Positions 1 to 9,642 of a DNA stretch of 35,927 nucleotides are shown here, piece after piece. This DNA comes from Verrucomicrobiota bacterium. GTDB lineage: Bacteria > Verrucomicrobiota > Verrucomicrobiia > Chthoniobacterales > Terrimicrobiaceae. Below the pieces are notes generated by a model. That model was given only the letters and a program-made list of their open reading frames with translations, ran no database searches and was not told the DNA's origin. Every line of letters starts with the position of its first letter. Position 1 is the first letter of the stretch. A program made the translations under genes and the position numbers. Where the stretch lies: contig JAPLTG010000003.1 of assembly GCA_026398255.1 (NCBI GenBank), forward strand, positions 1 to 35,927. Direction: 5' to 3'.

Positions 1-965
1 CCCCAGAGGTTCGGCAGGCTTGATGACCAGTGTGAACTCGCGCTCGGCGGTGGCTTTCGGTGATTGGGAGTCACTCGCTACGATTGTGAACTTGAAGGTG
101 CCCTCTGCTCTGGGCGTGCCGGAGATTTTTCCTGCTGCAAGTGTGAGACCGCTTGGCAAGGTGCTGCCGGTTTTCAGCGCATAGGTGTAACTCGGCTTGC
201 CTCCGGTGACGATCAAATCTTGAGTATACGCCACCCCGGCTTTTGCCTCGGGAAGAATGGCTGGCGTTACCCATGATACAGGAGACGGTTGGGTGATGCT
301 TACTACGAGGTTGCGTGTTGCCGACTGCAGATTGCCGTCGGTGACCTTTACCACCACGGTATAATTGCCAATGGCAGCTGTGAGGTTCCCGGAAACCACT
401 CCGGTCTTTGAATTTAGGAGCAGGGCGGCCGGCAAAGCGGGCGTGACGCTCCAAGTGTAGTTCGCCGTGCCGCCGGTCACTGTAAACTGTGCCGGCGTGA
501 TGGCGCTGAATTGCGCTCCAGAAATTGTCGCGGGGCCACTGATCGACATTCCGTAGGGATCGATAATGATTGTGAACTCCTGCTCTTTGGTGGTGCCCTT
601 GGAGTCTTTTAAAACTATCGTGAACTTATAGGTTCCGGCTATGGTGGGCTTCCCCGTGATGGCTCCGGTGGTAGGGGCAAGAGCGAGGCCCGTGGGCAGG
701 GCGCTGCCGGTCTTCAGCGCAAAAGTGTATGGGGGAAATCCACCTGTGGCTCCGAGCGTGCCGTTGTAGCTTGTCGCCACCCGGCCATTCGGAAGCGTGA
801 GGGGATCAAACGCGAGGGCAGCCGGTTCTTTGATGCGGAGGGTGACATTCCTAGAGACAAACTTCGCGTTAGCATCGGTGATCTTGAGAGCGAGCGTGTA
901 GTTGCCGGCGGCAGCGGGCCGGCCTGTGAGGTTCCCACTGGCGGCGGAAAGGCCGCTGAGCAAGG
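1..965 (-). pseudogene. Continuation of the Ig-repeat protein beyond the frameshift; runs off the window
   Basis: Translating the minus strand from about 965 to 1 gives an uninterrupted frame with three and a half more putative-Ig repeats. It includes the motifs ATGGFPPYTFALKTGSALP, VTGGTANYTWSVTPALP and VTGGKPSYTYALKTGSTLP. There is no stop and no natural start, so it is the in-frame remainder of the gene that begins at 2551, offset by one base. With the 5' part, about nine repeats are visible. The true C-terminus lies outside the window, so anchoring signals such as a sorting tail cannot be assessed. Confidence 0.7.
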
Positions 966-2551
966 GGCGTGGAGGTGAACGACCAAACATAGGGAGGTCG
1001 GCCGCCGGTGGCCACAAGCGGGGCCGTGTAATTCGCCCCGGCCGTTCCGTCGGGCAGACTGCTTGTCACCATTACCAAATCATAATCGACTACTGGGAGC
1101 GTGATTTGCTTTTCCGCCTTCGCGACTGTGCCACTGCGTGAATCCGCGACTTCCGCCGTGAATGTGAAGTTGCCTGTGGCGTTTGCCATGCCATTGAGTC
1201 GGCCGATGCTGCTGAGCGTGATAGTGGAGGGAAGCGTTCCCCTGTTTTTCAGACTCCATGTGTAGGGAGGAATGCCGCCCGAGGCAGTCAGTGAAGCATT
1301 TGCCGATACGCCGACAAGGGTTGGAGCAAGAACCGCCGGACTGGTGATCGAGAGCGAACCGCTTGAAATAATGATCGTGAAAGTCTTGGTGCTACCCACG
1401 CCGAGATCGTCAGTCACCCGGATCGGAACCTTGAAAGTTCCAGACGCCGTCGGCAGACCGGAGAAGGTGCCGTCCTGATTGAGAGTCACGCCCGCTGGAA
1501 GATTCCGGAACGGATCAGCATTGGTGCCGATTTTTGCCCACTTGTAGGGTGGACGCCCCTCGGTTGCGGTCAGCGTTGTGCCAATCGTTTGATTAATTGT
1601 CCAATAGATGGGTGATGCGGTTGCTATCTTGGGCGTGGGCGCATTGGAAACATTTAGGGAAACATAAGCCGTGCCAGAGCGGTTGTTGGCATCTGTAACT
1701 GTGATCTTCAGCTTGAAGGTGCCCGCCGTATTTGGAATCCCTGAAATCGTTCCATCCTCTGAAATCAAGAGGCTGCTCGGAAATGTCGCTGCCGTCCTGA
1801 ATTTATAGGGTGGCTTGCCGCCAGTCACCACAAGTTCATCAAACAAATACTCCTGCCCCATCTCCGCGTTCGGAAGATTTTTGGTAGCAATCACCGGCGA
1901 TGCGGCGGGCAGGACAGGCAGTTTATAGGTGCGACTGGAGGACTGGGGGATGGCGTTTGAGCCGGTCACCTTAACAACGATCTTATACTCTACACTATTC
2001 GAGGGAGCTGCCGAGGGTAGTGGCGTCCCAGAAAGCAACCCGCTGGAACTCAATGTAAGCCCCGCTGGCAAAGTCGAATTTGTGCTGAAGGTATAAGGCG
2101 GTTTCCCAGCCGTCGCGTTGAAAGTATACGAGAACGGCTTATCAGCCTGAGCAACAAAGTTTGATTTTGGCGACGCCAGGTTCGGAGCGTCCGAAACGAT
2201 GGAAAGTGTAAAAGTTTTAGATCTCACCAAGGGTGTAGGCGCGCCGGAATCCTTAACGCTGATTCGAAACCCTTGAGTGACCGGACTACTTGGTATCCCA
2301 GAAATCACACCTGTCGAGGAATCCAAGCCCATTCCGGCGGGTAGTGAATTGCCTGCTGGAAGGGTAAAAGTGTAGGGCGGGGTTCCTCCGCTAACGACAA
2401 CCGGAATAGAAGCTGGGGAGCCGGCGGGTTGGCTAGGAAGCGCGGAATTGCTGGAGATAGTGAGTTCTGTCTGCGCCCAAGCAACTGAGGACACACCTAG
2501 CAGCAAGCAAAGCGAGAGCAGAAATTGAGGGAATTGTATTTTTGTTTTCAT
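869..2551 (-). CDS. Secreted tandem putative-Ig repeat protein, 5' part (frameshifted)
   Basis: A 560-residue reading frame starts with a clear signal peptide (MKTKIQ then a hydrophobic stretch ending AWAQ) and continues as tandem repeats of about 90 residues. Each repeat has the pattern (T/V)xGGxPPYxW/F ... LPxGLxLxxxGxxSGxP ... GTFxxxxxVTD, typical of the He_PIG/putative Ig family of cell-surface beta-sandwich modules. The last 30 or so residues of this frame (rich in R, Q and H) break the pattern, while the repeat continues in another frame from about position 965 downward. Removing one G from the run at 964-967 restores one continuous protein. The product is probably exported and structural or adhesive; no catalytic domain is visible. 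Codon use matches the downstream continuation, so this is a recent lesion or a consensus error. Confidence 0.75.
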   Translation of the reverse strand: MKTKIQFPQFLLSLCLLLGVSSVAWAQTELTISSNSALPSQPAGSPASIPVVVSGGTPPYTFTLPAGNSLPAGMGLDSSTGVISGIPSSPVTQGFRISVKDSGAPTPLVRSKTFTLSIVSDAPNLASPKSNFVAQADKPFSYTFNATAGKPPYTFSTNSTLPAGLTLSSSGLLSGTPLPSAAPSNSVEYKIVVKVTGSNAIPQSSSRTYKLPVLPAASPVIATKNLPNAEMGQEYLFDELVVTGGKPPYKFRTAATFPSSLLISEDGTISGIPNTAGTFKLKITVTDANNRSGTAYVSLNVSNAPTPKIATASPIYWTINQTIGTTLTATEGRPPYKWAKIGTNADPFRNLPAGVTLNQDGTFSGLPTASGTFKVPIRVTDDLGVGSTKTFTIIISSGSLSITSPAVLAPTLVGVSANASLTASGGIPPYTWSLKNRGTLPSTITLSSIGRLNGMANATGNFTFTAEVADSRSGTVAKAEKQITLPVVDYDLVMVTSSLPDGTAGANYTAPLVATGGRPPYVWSFTSTPLAQRPFRRQWEPHRPARCRRQLHARSQDHRC

Positions 2552-2630
2552 GGAATTTTCAGTTTAAAAACAGGGATTCAACTAGCAAGTGATACGCAAT
2601 TAGCGCTGTCTTTTAATATCTGGGAGTTGA

Positions 2631-2792
2631 GACACGAATATATCCTATCGACCGCCCGCGCCGCTTGTGAAGGATTTTTTGCGTGATTGTCGTGTTGCCG
2701 AAAAAGCAGGCTGCCAGCGACTCCTCGCCGAAGACCTGAATCCAGGACAAATCTACGGGACCATTCCGGCGGTCAATCCATTCGCCGAATAG
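2631..2792 (+). pseudogene. C-terminal remnant of a PIN-domain (VapC-like) protein
   Basis: The plus-strand frame ending at the TAG at 2790-2792 reads VKDFLRDCRVAEKAGC, then LLAEDLNPGQ and ends IPAVNPFAE. This matches the last third of PIN-domain ribonucleases, where an A(G)C..LLSEDLxxGQ block carrying acidic active-site residues is followed by a terminal (I/V)NPF. Only about 50 residues are open. The frame is closed by a TGA at 2628-2630 and no start or N-terminal PIN sequence precedes it. I infer a decayed toxin gene sitting between the Ig-repeat gene and eno. No antitoxin remnant was recognised. Confidence 0.45.
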
Positions 2793-2824
2793 ACCGGCAC
2801 TTGGGATAGAAAGCAGGAAAAACA

Positions 2825-2859
2825 AAAAAGGCGGCGACCTTTTCGGACGCCGCCTTTTT
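2825..2859 (-). terminator. Strong intrinsic terminator after eno (probably bidirectional)
   Basis: AAAAAGGCGGCG and CGCCGCCTTTTT form a perfect 12-bp inverted repeat around an 11-base loop, with A and T tracts on both sides. It lies 17 bp beyond the eno stop and could also stop plus-strand transcription from the PIN remnant side. Confidence 0.85.
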
Positions 2860-2876
2860 GTTGAAGGGTTATCAGC

Positions 2877-4494
<1,618 letters not shown>

Positions 4495-4499
4495 CAAAA

Positions 4500-4594
4500 T
4501 GAAACACGGAGCTCACGGAGACCAGAACCGAAACAAATCCCAGTTTCAACTTTCCAGCCTTCCTCTGTGCTCTCTGTGTCCTCTGTGGTTAATC
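4500..4594. repeat. Dispersed ACAGAGG-type repeat, copy A (between the small gene and fmt)
   Basis: On the minus strand, 4593-4562 reads as repeated CACAGAG/GACACAGAG units beginning ATTAACCACAGAGGACACAG. An oppositely oriented related block, AACACGGAGCTCACGGAG, sits at about 4503-4520, so the two could fold into an imperfect hairpin. Related copies occur at 7383-7412 and 9162-9193. The element ends 18 bp before the fmt start. Confidence 0.7.
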
Positions 4595-4611
4595 CCTCTT
4601 CCCTGCAATCC

Positions 4612-5559
4612 ATGAGAATTGTTTTTTGCGGCACGGGTGAAATCGGCGCGCCCGCTCTCCATGCTCTTCTGGCCTCGAAAAAACACACCATCGTCGGCGT
4701 GATCACGCAACCCGACAAGCCGGCTGGCCGTGATTTGAAGCCGCGAATGTCCGCGATCAAACAAATCGCCCTCGCCCAAAACCTCCCGGTCCAGCAACCC
4801 GAAAAACTCCGCTCCGCCGCGGCGCTGGAGGATCTCCGCGCCCTCGCTCCCGACCTCATGGTCGTCGCCGCCTACGGCCAAATCCTCCCCAAGAGCGTCC
4901 TCGAAACCCCGCGCCTGGGCTGTCTCAATCTCCACGCCTCACTCCTCCCTCGCCACCGCGGCGCCTCGCCCATCCACGCCGCCATCCTGTCCGGCGACCA
5001 CGAAACCGGCATCACGGTGATGTATATGGACGAGGGCCTCGACACCGGCGACATCCTGCTGGCCCAAAACCTCGCCATCGGCCTCGACGAAACCACTGGG
5101 CAACTCCACGACCGCCTCGCCGCGCTCGCCGCGCCCTGTTTGATCGAAGCCCTCGATCTTCTCGAAGCCGGAAACGCGCCGCGCATTCCGCAAGAAAACA
5201 GCCTCGCTACTTACGCGGCGAAACTCAAAAAAACCGACGGCCTGCTTGATTGGCACGAGCCCGCCGAGGACATTGCCACGCGGATCCGCGCGATGTCGCC
5301 CTGGCCTGGAGCCTATACGCACCTCAACGGCCAAACCCTCAAAATCCACGCCGCGAAAACCGACCCCGCCTCCGGCCCGACCGGCGAAATTCTGGCTTCC
5401 GAGCCCGGCGTTCTTCGCGTTGCCTGTGGCTCGGGCAGTCTGATCCTTGAATCTCTCCAGCTCCAAGGCCGCAAGCGCCTCCCCGCCGCCGAATTTTTGC
5501 GGGGCCACCCACTCCCGCCTGGCACTCGTCTGGATTTGTCCTTCCCTCCCGCCCCGTGA
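4612..5559 (+). CDS. fmt: Methionyl-tRNA formyltransferase
   Basis: Fmt formylates initiator Met-tRNA using 10-formyltetrahydrofolate. The 315-residue product starts [12 protein letters not shown], has the folate-binding core [17 protein letters not shown] with N106 and H108, and the catalytic aspartate D144 in LDTGDIL. A typical C-terminal OB-like domain (about 205-310, including LKIHAAK and [17 protein letters not shown]) follows. The ATG at 4612 is chosen because MRIVFCGT is the family N-terminus; upstream in-frame codons fall inside the dispersed repeat. pyrH begins 23 bp downstream, so fmt probably heads an operon with pyrH and frr. This differs from the common rpsB-tsf-pyrH-frr order. 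Confidence 0.97.
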   Translation: MRIVFCGTGEIGAPALHALLASKKHTIVGVITQPDKPAGRDLKPRMSAIKQIALAQNLPVQQPEKLRSAAALEDLRALAPDLMVVAAYGQILPKSVLETPRLGCLNLHASLLPRHRGASPIHAAILSGDHETGITVMYMDEGLDTGDILLAQNLAIGLDETTGQLHDRLAALAAPCLIEALDLLEAGNAPRIPQENSLATYAAKLKKTDGLLDWHEPAEDIATRIRAMSPWPGAYTHLNGQTLKIHAAKTDPASGPTGEILASEPGVLRVACGSGSLILESLQLQGRKRLPAAEFLRGHPLPPGTRLDLSFPPAP

Positions 5560-5582
5560 TCCGGTTTGATCCAACATCGCGC

Positions 5583-6329
5583 ATGTCCCAATCATCCCAA
5601 GTCCGCTACAAACGAGTTGTCCTGAAACTCAGCGGCGAGGTGCTCCGCGAGCCAGGCAGCAACGAGAGCATCAGCCCGGAAGTCGTCCAAAAAATCGCTG
5701 CCCAAATCGCCGATGCCACCAAGCTCGGCGTGGAACTCGCCCTCGTCATCGGCGGCGGAAATATCTGGCGCGGCCTCACCGCCAGCCACAAGGGCATGAA
5801 CCGCACCACCGCCGACTACATGGGCATGCTCGCGACCGTCATCAACGGCCTCGCCCTCATGTCCGCCCTCGAGGAACTCGGCGTCGAAGTCCGCGTGCAA
5901 ACCGCGATCGAAATGCAGAACCTCGCCGAGCCGTTCATCGTCCGCCGGGCCACTCGCCACCTCGAGCTCGGCCGTGTCGTGATTTTCGTCGCCGGCACGG
6001 GCAACCCGTTTTTTTCCACCGACACGACCGCCGCCCTGCGCGCCGCCGAGATCGGCGCCCAGGCCATCCTCAAGGCCACGAAAGTCGATGGCATCTACGA
6101 CTCCGACCCGAAGAAAAATCCCGACGCCAAACGCTTCGACCACATCACCTACACCGACGCGCTCTCGAAGCGCCTGCAAGTGATGGACTCCACCGCGTTC
6201 AGTCTCTGCATGGACAACAAAATGCCGATCATCGTTTTTGACATGAACAAGCCGGACAACATTCGCCTTGCCATCTCGGGCGAGCCCGTGGGCACTCTTG
6301 TTTCCGACAAACCAGAATCCGCCAAATGA
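5583..6329 (+). CDS. pyrH: UMP kinase
   Basis: PyrH phosphorylates UMP to UDP in pyrimidine nucleotide synthesis; it belongs to the amino-acid-kinase fold. The 248-residue protein shows [13 protein letters not shown] (phosphate-binding N-terminus), GGGNIWRG, the UMP-binding [17 protein letters not shown], and [17 protein letters not shown]. The length is normal. The start is the ATG at 5583 ([11 protein letters not shown]); an in-frame ATG at 5556 overlaps the end of fmt and adds atypical residues. Its TGA overlaps the frr ATG in an ATGA, indicating translational coupling. Confidence 0.97.
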   Translation: MSQSSQVRYKRVVLKLSGEVLREPGSNESISPEVVQKIAAQIADATKLGVELALVIGGGNIWRGLTASHKGMNRTTADYMGMLATVINGLALMSALEELGVEVRVQTAIEMQNLAEPFIVRRATRHLELGRVVIFVAGTGNPFFSTDTTAALRAAEIGAQAILKATKVDGIYDSDPKKNPDAKRFDHITYTDALSKRLQVMDSTAFSLCMDNKMPIIVFDMNKPDNIRLAISGEPVGTLVSDKPESAK

Positions 6330-6886
6330 GCATTGAAGAAATCCTGTTCGAAGCCGAGGAGAGCATGGAAAAAGCCGTGGGCTTCATGACTCACGAATTC
6401 TCCGCGATCCGCACCGGCAAAGCCTCCCCGGCCCTTGTCGAAAATATCGATGTCGAGGCCTACGGCTCCTCGATGAAGCTCAAGCAACTCGCGCTCATCA
6501 CCGCTCCCGAGCCGCGCCTGCTCGTCATCCAACCCTTCGATGCCTCGACCGTCCGCGACATCGAGCGCGGCATCAATGAATCCCGCCTCGGCATCAATCC
6601 CGCCGTGGACGGCAAGATCATCCGTCTCCCGATTCCCGAACTCTCCGAAGAGCGCCGGCGCGACCTCACGAAGACCGTCAAAGGCATTGCCGAGGAATCC
6701 CGCGTCCGCGTCCGCTCCTGCCGCCGCAACGCGATCGATACCGCCAAGAAACTCCAGAAAGACGGCAAGCTCACCGAAGACGACCTCCGTGACACGGAGA
6801 CCGAAGTCCAAAAGCTCACCGATAAGATCGTCGTCGAAATCGACAAACAAACCGCCGCCAAAGAAGCGGAGTTGATGAAAGTATGA
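6326..6886 (+). CDS. frr: Ribosome recycling factor
   Basis: RRF, with EF-G, splits post-termination ribosomes. The 186-residue protein is of standard length and shows the domain I hallmark [18 protein letters not shown] near residue 30. It also has [26 protein letters not shown] in the long helix and the C-terminal helix [21 protein letters not shown]. It overlaps pyrH by 4 bp at its start and the following thioredoxin-like gene by 4 bp at its end, so all three are probably co-translated. Confidence 0.98.
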   Translation: MSIEEILFEAEESMEKAVGFMTHEFSAIRTGKASPALVENIDVEAYGSSMKLKQLALITAPEPRLLVIQPFDASTVRDIERGINESRLGINPAVDGKIIRLPIPELSEERRRDLTKTVKGIAEESRVRVRSCRRNAIDTAKKLQKDGKLTEDDLRDTETEVQKLTDKIVVEIDKQTAAKEAELMKV

Positions 6887-7365
6887 AAAGCCTTATCGCT
6901 ATCCTGCTCGCCGCATTGGCAACCACAGCGGCGCTCCATGCCGAAGTCGTCCGCGCCATGCCCGACTTCTCGTGGATCGACTCCACCGGAAAAACCAAAG
7001 CCTCGAAGGACCTCCGCGGCCGCCCGCTCGTCATCCTCATCGCCGACAGCCCAACGGAATGGGCTTTCCGCTCCCAAGTCGGCCAACTCCAAAAAATCTA
7101 CCAACGCTTTGCCGCCGATGGCCTCGTCTGCATCGCCGCCTTCTCGCGCGAGCCCGGCCTCATCCGCTCGAACATCCCCTTCCTCACCGTTCCCGATGGC
7201 ACCGCCGCCGCCGCCGCGTTCGACACCGCGCAAGGATTCTCCATCTCGATCATCGGCATGGATGGCAACCTCGACTATGTCAGCAACCGGGTCGTCGCCG
7301 CCCAGCGCATCCACGACATCATCGACAATTCCTACGCCAAACAAAAACTCCTCCGCCGCGATTAA
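6883..7365 (+). CDS. Exported thioredoxin-fold protein lacking CxxC
   Basis: The 160-residue product begins with a signal peptide ([20 protein letters not shown]). It continues with a thioredoxin-like fold pattern: a MPDFSWIDSTGK entry strand, RPLVILIADSP, then GQLQKIYQRFAADGLVCIAAFS and a C-terminal IIGMDGNLDYVSNRV strand pair. The position where redoxin-family proteins carry CxxC reads SPTEWAF, so it is not expected to be a disulfide reductase; a periplasmic structural or binding role is possible. It resembles DUF4174-type or AhpC/TSA-like proteins only in general shape. It overlaps frr by 4 bp (ATGA), which supports expression, but the functional link to translation genes is unclear. Confidence 0.8.
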   Translation: MKSLIAILLAALATTAALHAEVVRAMPDFSWIDSTGKTKASKDLRGRPLVILIADSPTEWAFRSQVGQLQKIYQRFAADGLVCIAAFSREPGLIRSNIPFLTVPDGTAAAAAFDTAQGFSISIIGMDGNLDYVSNRVVAAQRIHDIIDNSYAKQKLLRRD

Positions 7366-7382
7366 AACCGAATCCAGAAAAA

Positions 7383-7412
7383 TTAACTACAGAGGACACA
7401 GAGGGCACAGAG
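7383..7412. repeat. Dispersed ACAGAGG-type repeat, copy B (before yqeY)
   Basis: The sequence beginning TTAACTACAGAGGACACAGA and continuing GGGCACAGAG on the plus strand matches the minus-strand reading of copy A over nearly its whole length. It lies between the thioredoxin-like gene and yqeY. Confidence 0.75.
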
Positions 7413-7494
7413 CTCAAACAAGGGGCTTCAGGGAATCCATACCATGACGCAACTCCCCGACTCCCAAACCAACCCCAGCCAATTAAAACTTCCC

Positions 7495-7950
7495 ATGACC
7501 TTCCAAGCCCGCATCGACCAAGACATCAAAGCCGCCATGATGGCCCGCGAGGCCGCCAAACTCGGCGTTCTCCGCATGCTCAAAACCTCCCTCATGAACG
7601 CCGCCATTGAAAAAGGTGGCGCCGGCAGCTCGCTCGACGACTCCGAGGCCCTTGCGATCGTTCGCAAAGAGGTCAAGAAACGCCAAGACTCCGTGGAAGC
7701 TTTTGATAAAGGCGGCCGACCCGAAATGGCTGCCGCCGAGAAAGCCGAGATCGACATCCTCAACTCCTACCTCCCCCAACAACTCTCTGCGGAAGAAGTC
7801 GCGAACTTGGTAAAATCCGCCATCACCGAATCCGGCGCCACCTCCCGCAAGGACATGGGTGCCGTGATGAAAATTCTCAACGAAAAAGCCGCCGGACGCG
7901 TCGATGGTCGCACCCTCAGCCAAGAGGTCCAAAAACAACTCTCCGCTTAG
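7495..7950 (+). CDS. yqeY: GatB/YqeY domain protein
   Basis: The 151-residue product matches the stand-alone YqeY family, related to the tail domain of the GatB amidotransferase subunit. It has the N-terminal helix FQARIDQDIKAAMMAREA followed by LGVLRMLKTSLMNAAIEK. The core reads VRKEVKKRQDSVEAFDKGGR, then AEIDILNSYLPQQLSAEEV, then the C-terminal DMGAVMKILNEKAAGRVDG. The exact role is not established; it may bind tRNA. The ATG at 7495 (MTFQARID) fits family N-termini better than the ATG at 7444. The 139 bp after it (7951-8089), up to the integrase stop, show no gene or clear terminator. Confidence 0.92.
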   Translation: MTFQARIDQDIKAAMMAREAAKLGVLRMLKTSLMNAAIEKGGAGSSLDDSEALAIVRKEVKKRQDSVEAFDKGGRPEMAAAEKAEIDILNSYLPQQLSAEEVANLVKSAITESGATSRKDMGAVMKILNEKAAGRVDGRTLSQEVQKQLSA

Positions 7951-8089
7951 TAGGGGATCCTAGTTTCCCGTCAGGTCTCTGGGATTTCCCGGAGGGCGCA
8001 AGGGCTGTCACCGATATGGAGCAGAATTAGGTGTTCGGCGGAGGGGCCACACCGCTTTTTCCACGGCGCCAATGAAAAACCGGCATCCT

Positions 8090-9559
8090 TTACCCATCCA
8101 GCGGACTCCGCACCCCGACACCCGGCCGTCTCAGCACATGTGTGTAGATCATCGTCGTGCTCACATCGCTATGCCCCAGTAATTCCTGCACCGTCCGGAT
8201 ATCCGCTCCGCCCTCCAGCAAATGCGTGGCAAACGAGTGCCGCAGCGTATGCGCCGTGATTTTCTTCGCGATCCCCGCCCGCCGCACCGCCACGCTCAGC
8301 GCCTTACCCACACCGTTGTCATGCACATGATGCCGCCGCCGCACCTCGCTTCGCGGATCCTTGCCCACGCTCTTCGATGGAAATACCCACTGCCACTCCC
8401 AGCGCTCGCCCGCTTTCGGATCCTTCACCCCATACGCACCGGGCAGCCACACGCCAGGCAATCCCGCCGCGCGATCCTCATTGAAAAGAATCCGCACCCT
8501 CTCCAAATGCTCCCGCAACGGCTCGCGAAGGGTCTCCGGCAGCATGACCACCCGGTCTTTCGATCCCTTCCCCTCGCGCACAATCACTTGGTGGCGGTCA
8601 AAATCCACATCCTTCACCCGCAGGCGGATCGCCTCCATCATCCGCATCCCTGTTCCATAAAGCAGCCGGCCGATCAGCGACATCGTGCCCTCCAAACCAC
8701 CCAGCAATCGCCGCACCTCCTCGCGCGACAACACCACCGGCAACCGCGTCGTCCGCTTCGCCCGCAGCGCATCCACTTTGCCCAAGGGACGCTTCACCAC
8801 CTCGCCAAAGAAAAACAATAACGCCGAAAACGCCTGATTCTGCGTGGCTGCCGCCACCCCTCGCCCAACCGCCAATTCCTCCAAAAAAGCCCGCACCTCC
8901 ACCTCGCCAGCCGCCTCCAAGTCCGCGCCACCCCACGCCAGCCAATTCAAAAACCGCCCCACCCAATGCAGATACGACTCCTCTGTGCGCAACGCGTAGT
9001 GCCGCACCCGCAACGCCCGCCGCATCACCTCCAGAGCCTCCTGGTTCCGCTCTGCCCGCGGCGCGGCAGCGCCCAGCGAAACCCCAGGGTAGGGATGGCT
9101 CGCCGAGCTGTCCGACTTCCATGGCGACTCCATTCCATGAACTCGATCGTTGGCCAACACCCTCTCCGTGCCCCCTGTGTCCTCGGTGGCCAATCCCGCG
9201 CGGCTCGCCTTCAACCGAAATTTCGGCCCCACCCGCCCGAAGCGATCCTGCCCCCACGACCAACCCTCCACCTCCGATAAAAACACTTCCAACGCCATCC
9301 GCGCCTGCTCACGCGCAAACTCTTGCGCCGAAGTTCCCATCGGCAACGACTCCAAAAACAACCTCGCCGCCACCTCAGGAATTTCGCTTGATTCCGGCCC
9401 CGCACCCCGACAAAACTTCAGGAACCTCTCAAGATGCACACTCCACCAATACAGCGTCTTATCCGGCACCGCCAAACTCCGCCCCTGCACCATCCGCACC
9501 ACCCAATCCTTTGGATGCTCCGCAACAATTCTCTCTTTCCCCTCGCTCATGCCTCCCAT
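8090..9559 (-). CDS. intI: Integron integrase with duplicated N-terminal SAM-like domain
   Basis: This is a tyrosine recombinase of the integron type. Numbering from the ATG at 9559 (489 residues), the catalytic set is R306 (GTGMRMMEAIRLR), K331 (EGKGSKDRV), H437 and R440 (HTLRHSFAT), H463 (LLGHSDVSTTM) and Y472 (IYTHVL). The IntI-specific insertion is present (GVWLPGAYGVKDPKAG, EWQWVFPS, RRHHVHDNGVGKA), as is the GVRSPLD ending. Residues about 170-489 correspond to a complete IntI. Ahead of them is a second SAM-like core-binding domain (about 10-120) and a linker whose TEDTGGTER part is translated from a dispersed repeat. The frame is open to a TTG at 9634; the ATG at 9559 or 9550 is more plausible. 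Confidence 0.95.
   Translation of the reverse strand: MGGMSEGKERIVAEHPKDWVVRMVQGRSLAVPDKTLYWWSVHLERFLKFCRGAGPESSEIPEVAARLFLESLPMGTSAQEFAREQARMALEVFLSEVEGWSWGQDRFGRVGPKFRLKASRAGLATEDTGGTERVLANDRVHGMESPWKSDSSASHPYPGVSLGAAAPRAERNQEALEVMRRALRVRHYALRTEESYLHWVGRFLNWLAWGGADLEAAGEVEVRAFLEELAVGRGVAAATQNQAFSALLFFFGEVVKRPLGKVDALRAKRTTRLPVVLSREEVRRLLGGLEGTMSLIGRLLYGTGMRMMEAIRLRVKDVDFDRHQVIVREGKGSKDRVVMLPETLREPLREHLERVRILFNEDRAAGLPGVWLPGAYGVKDPKAGERWEWQWVFPSKSVGKDPRSEVRRRHHVHDNGVGKALSVAVRRAGIAKKITAHTLRHSFATHLLEGGADIRTVQELLGHSDVSTTMIYTHVLRRPGVGVRSPLDG
9162..9193. repeat. Dispersed ACAGAGG-type repeat, copy C (inside intI, in frame)
   Basis: The minus strand reads TTGGCCACCGAGGACACAGG followed by GGGCACGGAGAG. 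This is a diverged copy of the elements at 4562-4593 and 7383-7412. In the integrase frame it encodes LATEDTGGTER, in the linker between the extra N-terminal domain and the canonical IntI part. Confidence 0.65.
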
Positions 9560-9599
9560 ACTCCAACGCCCACCCGAATTGTCCACTTTTTTCTCGCCT

Positions 9600-9642
9600 T
9601 GATGGTTAAATTGGACTTTTGTGTGACCAAACAACGTTCTCC
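9600..9642 (+). other. Putative attI recombination site
   Basis: GTTCTCC at 9636-9642 resembles the R' cores of the array (GTTCTGC, GTTCGCC, GTTAGGC). It lies between intI and the first cassette, 77 bp upstream of the favoured intI start, which is where attI is expected. No long inverted repeat is present, consistent with attI rather than attC. The exact extent and the integrase-binding direct repeats were not resolved. Cassette (Pc) and integrase promoters probably lie here, but no convincing -35/-10 pair was found. Confidence 0.45.

Noticed and set aside
2613-2660. Minus-strand peptide IGYIRVSTPRY, resembling the start of serine recombinases
   Set aside because: It lies at the very end of a frame followed by a stop, nothing downstream resembles a resolvase, and the opposite strand encodes a better-supported PIN-domain tail.
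9560-9640. Possible LexA box or strong Pc/Pint promoter in the attI region
   Set aside because: No CTGT-N8-ACAG palindrome and no -35/-10 pair better than three of six matches at proper spacing was found.
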